NCBI RefSeq assembly: GCF_018326005.1 | Contig: NZ_AP021903.1 | Span: 186,001 to 250,000 of the forward strand | DNA: 64,000 nt | Direction of reading: 5' to 3' | Source of the DNA: Pseudomonas sp. Seg1 | GTDB lineage: Bacteria; Pseudomonadota; Gammaproteobacteria; Pseudomonadales; Pseudomonadaceae | Part shown: piece after piece, positions 62,997 to 64,000 of the stretch | How the letters are laid out: every line of letters begins with the position of its first letter | Numbering within the stretch: the first letter of the stretch is position 1 | Position numbers and translations under genes: made by a program | Notes under the pieces: generated by a model | Database searches by the model: none | What the model was told of the DNA's origin: nothing | Seen by the model: the letters and a program-made list of their open reading frames with translations, nothing else

Positions 62997-64000
62997 ATGG
63001 ACCGTACTTCTGCAAGTCCCCAGCGACACAATGCTGCCCAGCGATCAGCGCATATTCGCGAAGTGGTGCTGGCCAAAGGCGTCGAATTGCGCGAGCGCTA
63101 CCCGCTTCTCAAGCATCAGGACGCCCTCGGCGCGGGGATTCTGGCCTTTGCCCTGGCTGGCATGATCGGCTCGGCGGCGCTGTACATCAGCGGCCACATG
63201 GCCTGGTGGGTGTGCCTGCTGCTCAATGCGTTTTTCGCTTCGCTCACCCATGAGCTGGAGCACGACCTGATCCACAGCATGTATTTCCGCAAGCAGCGTG
63301 TGCCGCACAGCCTGATGATGGGCCTGGTGTGGCTGGCGCGGCCGAGCACGATCAACCCGTGGATTCGCCGGCATCTGCACCTCAATCATCACAAAGTCTC
63401 AGGCACCGAGACTGACATGGAAGAACGCGCAATTACCAACGGCGAGCCGTGGGGTTTTGCGCGGCTGCTGATGGTTGGCGACAACGTGATGTCGGCGTTC
63501 ATTCGCATGCTTCGGGCGAAGACCTGGGCACACAAGTTCAGCATCATCAAACGCACGCTCAAGGTCTACGCGCCGCTGGCGCTGGTGCATTGGGGGGCTT
63601 GGTATGTGTTTCTCGGTTTCCATGCGGCGAACGGCATCGCGTACTTGCTGGGGACACCGATTGAATGGTCGGCGACCACGTTGTCGGTGATGCAGGTGAT
63701 CGATATCGCCGCCGTGGTGATCATCGGCCCGAACGTATTGCGCACGTTTTGCCTGCATTTCATCAGTTCGAACATGCATTACTACGGTGACGTTGAGCCA
63801 GGCAATGTGCTGCAGCAATGCCAGGTGCTGAATCCGTGGTGGCTGTGGCCGTTGCAGGCGTTCTGCTTCAACTTTGGCAGCAGCCACGGGATTCATCATT
63901 TTGTGGTCAAGGAGCCGTTTTATATTCGCCAGCTGACCGTGCCAGTGGCGCATAAGGTGATGCGCGAGATGGGCGTGCGGTTCAATGATTTCGGCACGTT
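62997..64000 (+). CDS. Membrane fatty acid desaturase-type protein, 5' part (3' end outside window)
   Basis: The frame is open from ATG 62997 (AGAGGA upstream) to the window edge, giving 334 complete codons. Three histidine clusters of membrane desaturases/hydroxylases are present: HELEHDLIH, HLHLNHHK and HGIHHFVV. At least four hydrophobic segments are seen, including WVCLLLNAFFASLTHELE. It differs from desA at 49129 in box spacing, so it probably acts on another lipid or alkyl substrate. Its control by the divergent AraC gene is inferred from position. Confidence 0.88.
   Translation, partial: MDRTSASPQRHNAAQRSAHIREVVLAKGVELRERYPLLKHQDALGAGILAFALAGMIGSAALYISGHMAWWVCLLLNAFFASLTHELEHDLIHSMYFRKQRVPHSLMMGLVWLARPSTINPWIRRHLHLNHHKVSGTETDMEERAITNGEPWGFARLLMVGDNVMSAFIRMLRAKTWAHKFSIIKRTLKVYAPLALVHWGAWYVFLGFHAANGIAYLLGTPIEWSATTLSVMQVIDIAAVVIIGPNVLRTFCLHFISSNMHYYGDVEPGNVLQQCQVLNPWWLWPLQAFCFNFGSSHGIHHFVVKEPFYIRQLTVPVAHKVMREMGVRFNDFGT

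Overview
The window reads as chromosome of a fluorescent-group Pseudomonas. It is GC-rich, its genes are tightly packed, and its intergenic gaps carry the paired short palindromes typical of that group (GTGGGAGCNGGCTTGCC and GGGGATAAATCCCC types). The block gabD-gabT ... desA, PAS-GGDEF-EAL gene, oscA, sbp-cysT-cysW-cysA has the gene content I know from the P. aeruginosa chromosome. The species call is an inference from gene content only.

Bases 1-19448 form one large accessory-looking locus. Three consecutive membrane-fusion-type proteins are followed by a GNAT acetyltransferase: a truncated HlyD, a GAF-like/HlyD protein, and an M50 zinc peptidase fused to a HlyD-like module. Facing them on the minus strand are a phage-tail-collar-type protein and a DUF6916-type protein. 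Diverging from these are a GT39-type glycosyltransferase, a sulfotransferase, a giant protein of about 2,440 residues (LEPR motif, DUF4347, glycine-rich beta-helix region, 16 Ig-like repeats), a TolC-type outer-membrane lipoprotein, an APS kinase, an aspartyl/asparaginyl beta-hydroxylase with a Nif11-like tail, and a second sulfotransferase. I propose that this is a dedicated export machine plus a modification set (PAPS synthesis, sulfation, hydroxylation, glycosylation) serving the giant surface protein and/or the collar protein. No ABC ATPase is visible. This is the best candidate here for an undescribed system.

Bases 19466-29547 hold a slipin/NfeD pair, a YbaK-type deacylase, a DUF2789 protein, a MarR-controlled FUSC/DUF1656/HlyD/OMF efflux operon (AaeAB-like), an unknown two-TM protein and a DUF945 protein. 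Bases 29807-36181 are a complete pgaABCD operon for poly-N-acetylglucosamine. Next come a Rieske/FAD oxidoreductase, a periplasmic PEBP protein, and an operon of a VWA lipoprotein, an ECF sigma factor and a probable anti-sigma factor.

A lone rhuM-like gene sits beside tRNA-Arg(CCG) at 41.7-43.1 kb. GABA catabolism (gabD, gabT), an HDOD response regulator, a diguanylate cyclase, a delta-9-type desaturase and a dual GGDEF/EAL protein follow. The sulfur uptake operon oscA-sbp-cysTWA is at 52.7-57 kb. The right end has a DUF962/Mpo1-like protein, a Crp/Fnr regulator, a periplasmic 5-hydroxyisourate hydrolase plus GlcG-like protein divergent from a two-component system (with a clear palindrome between them), and an AraC regulator divergent from a second desaturase cut by the window edge.
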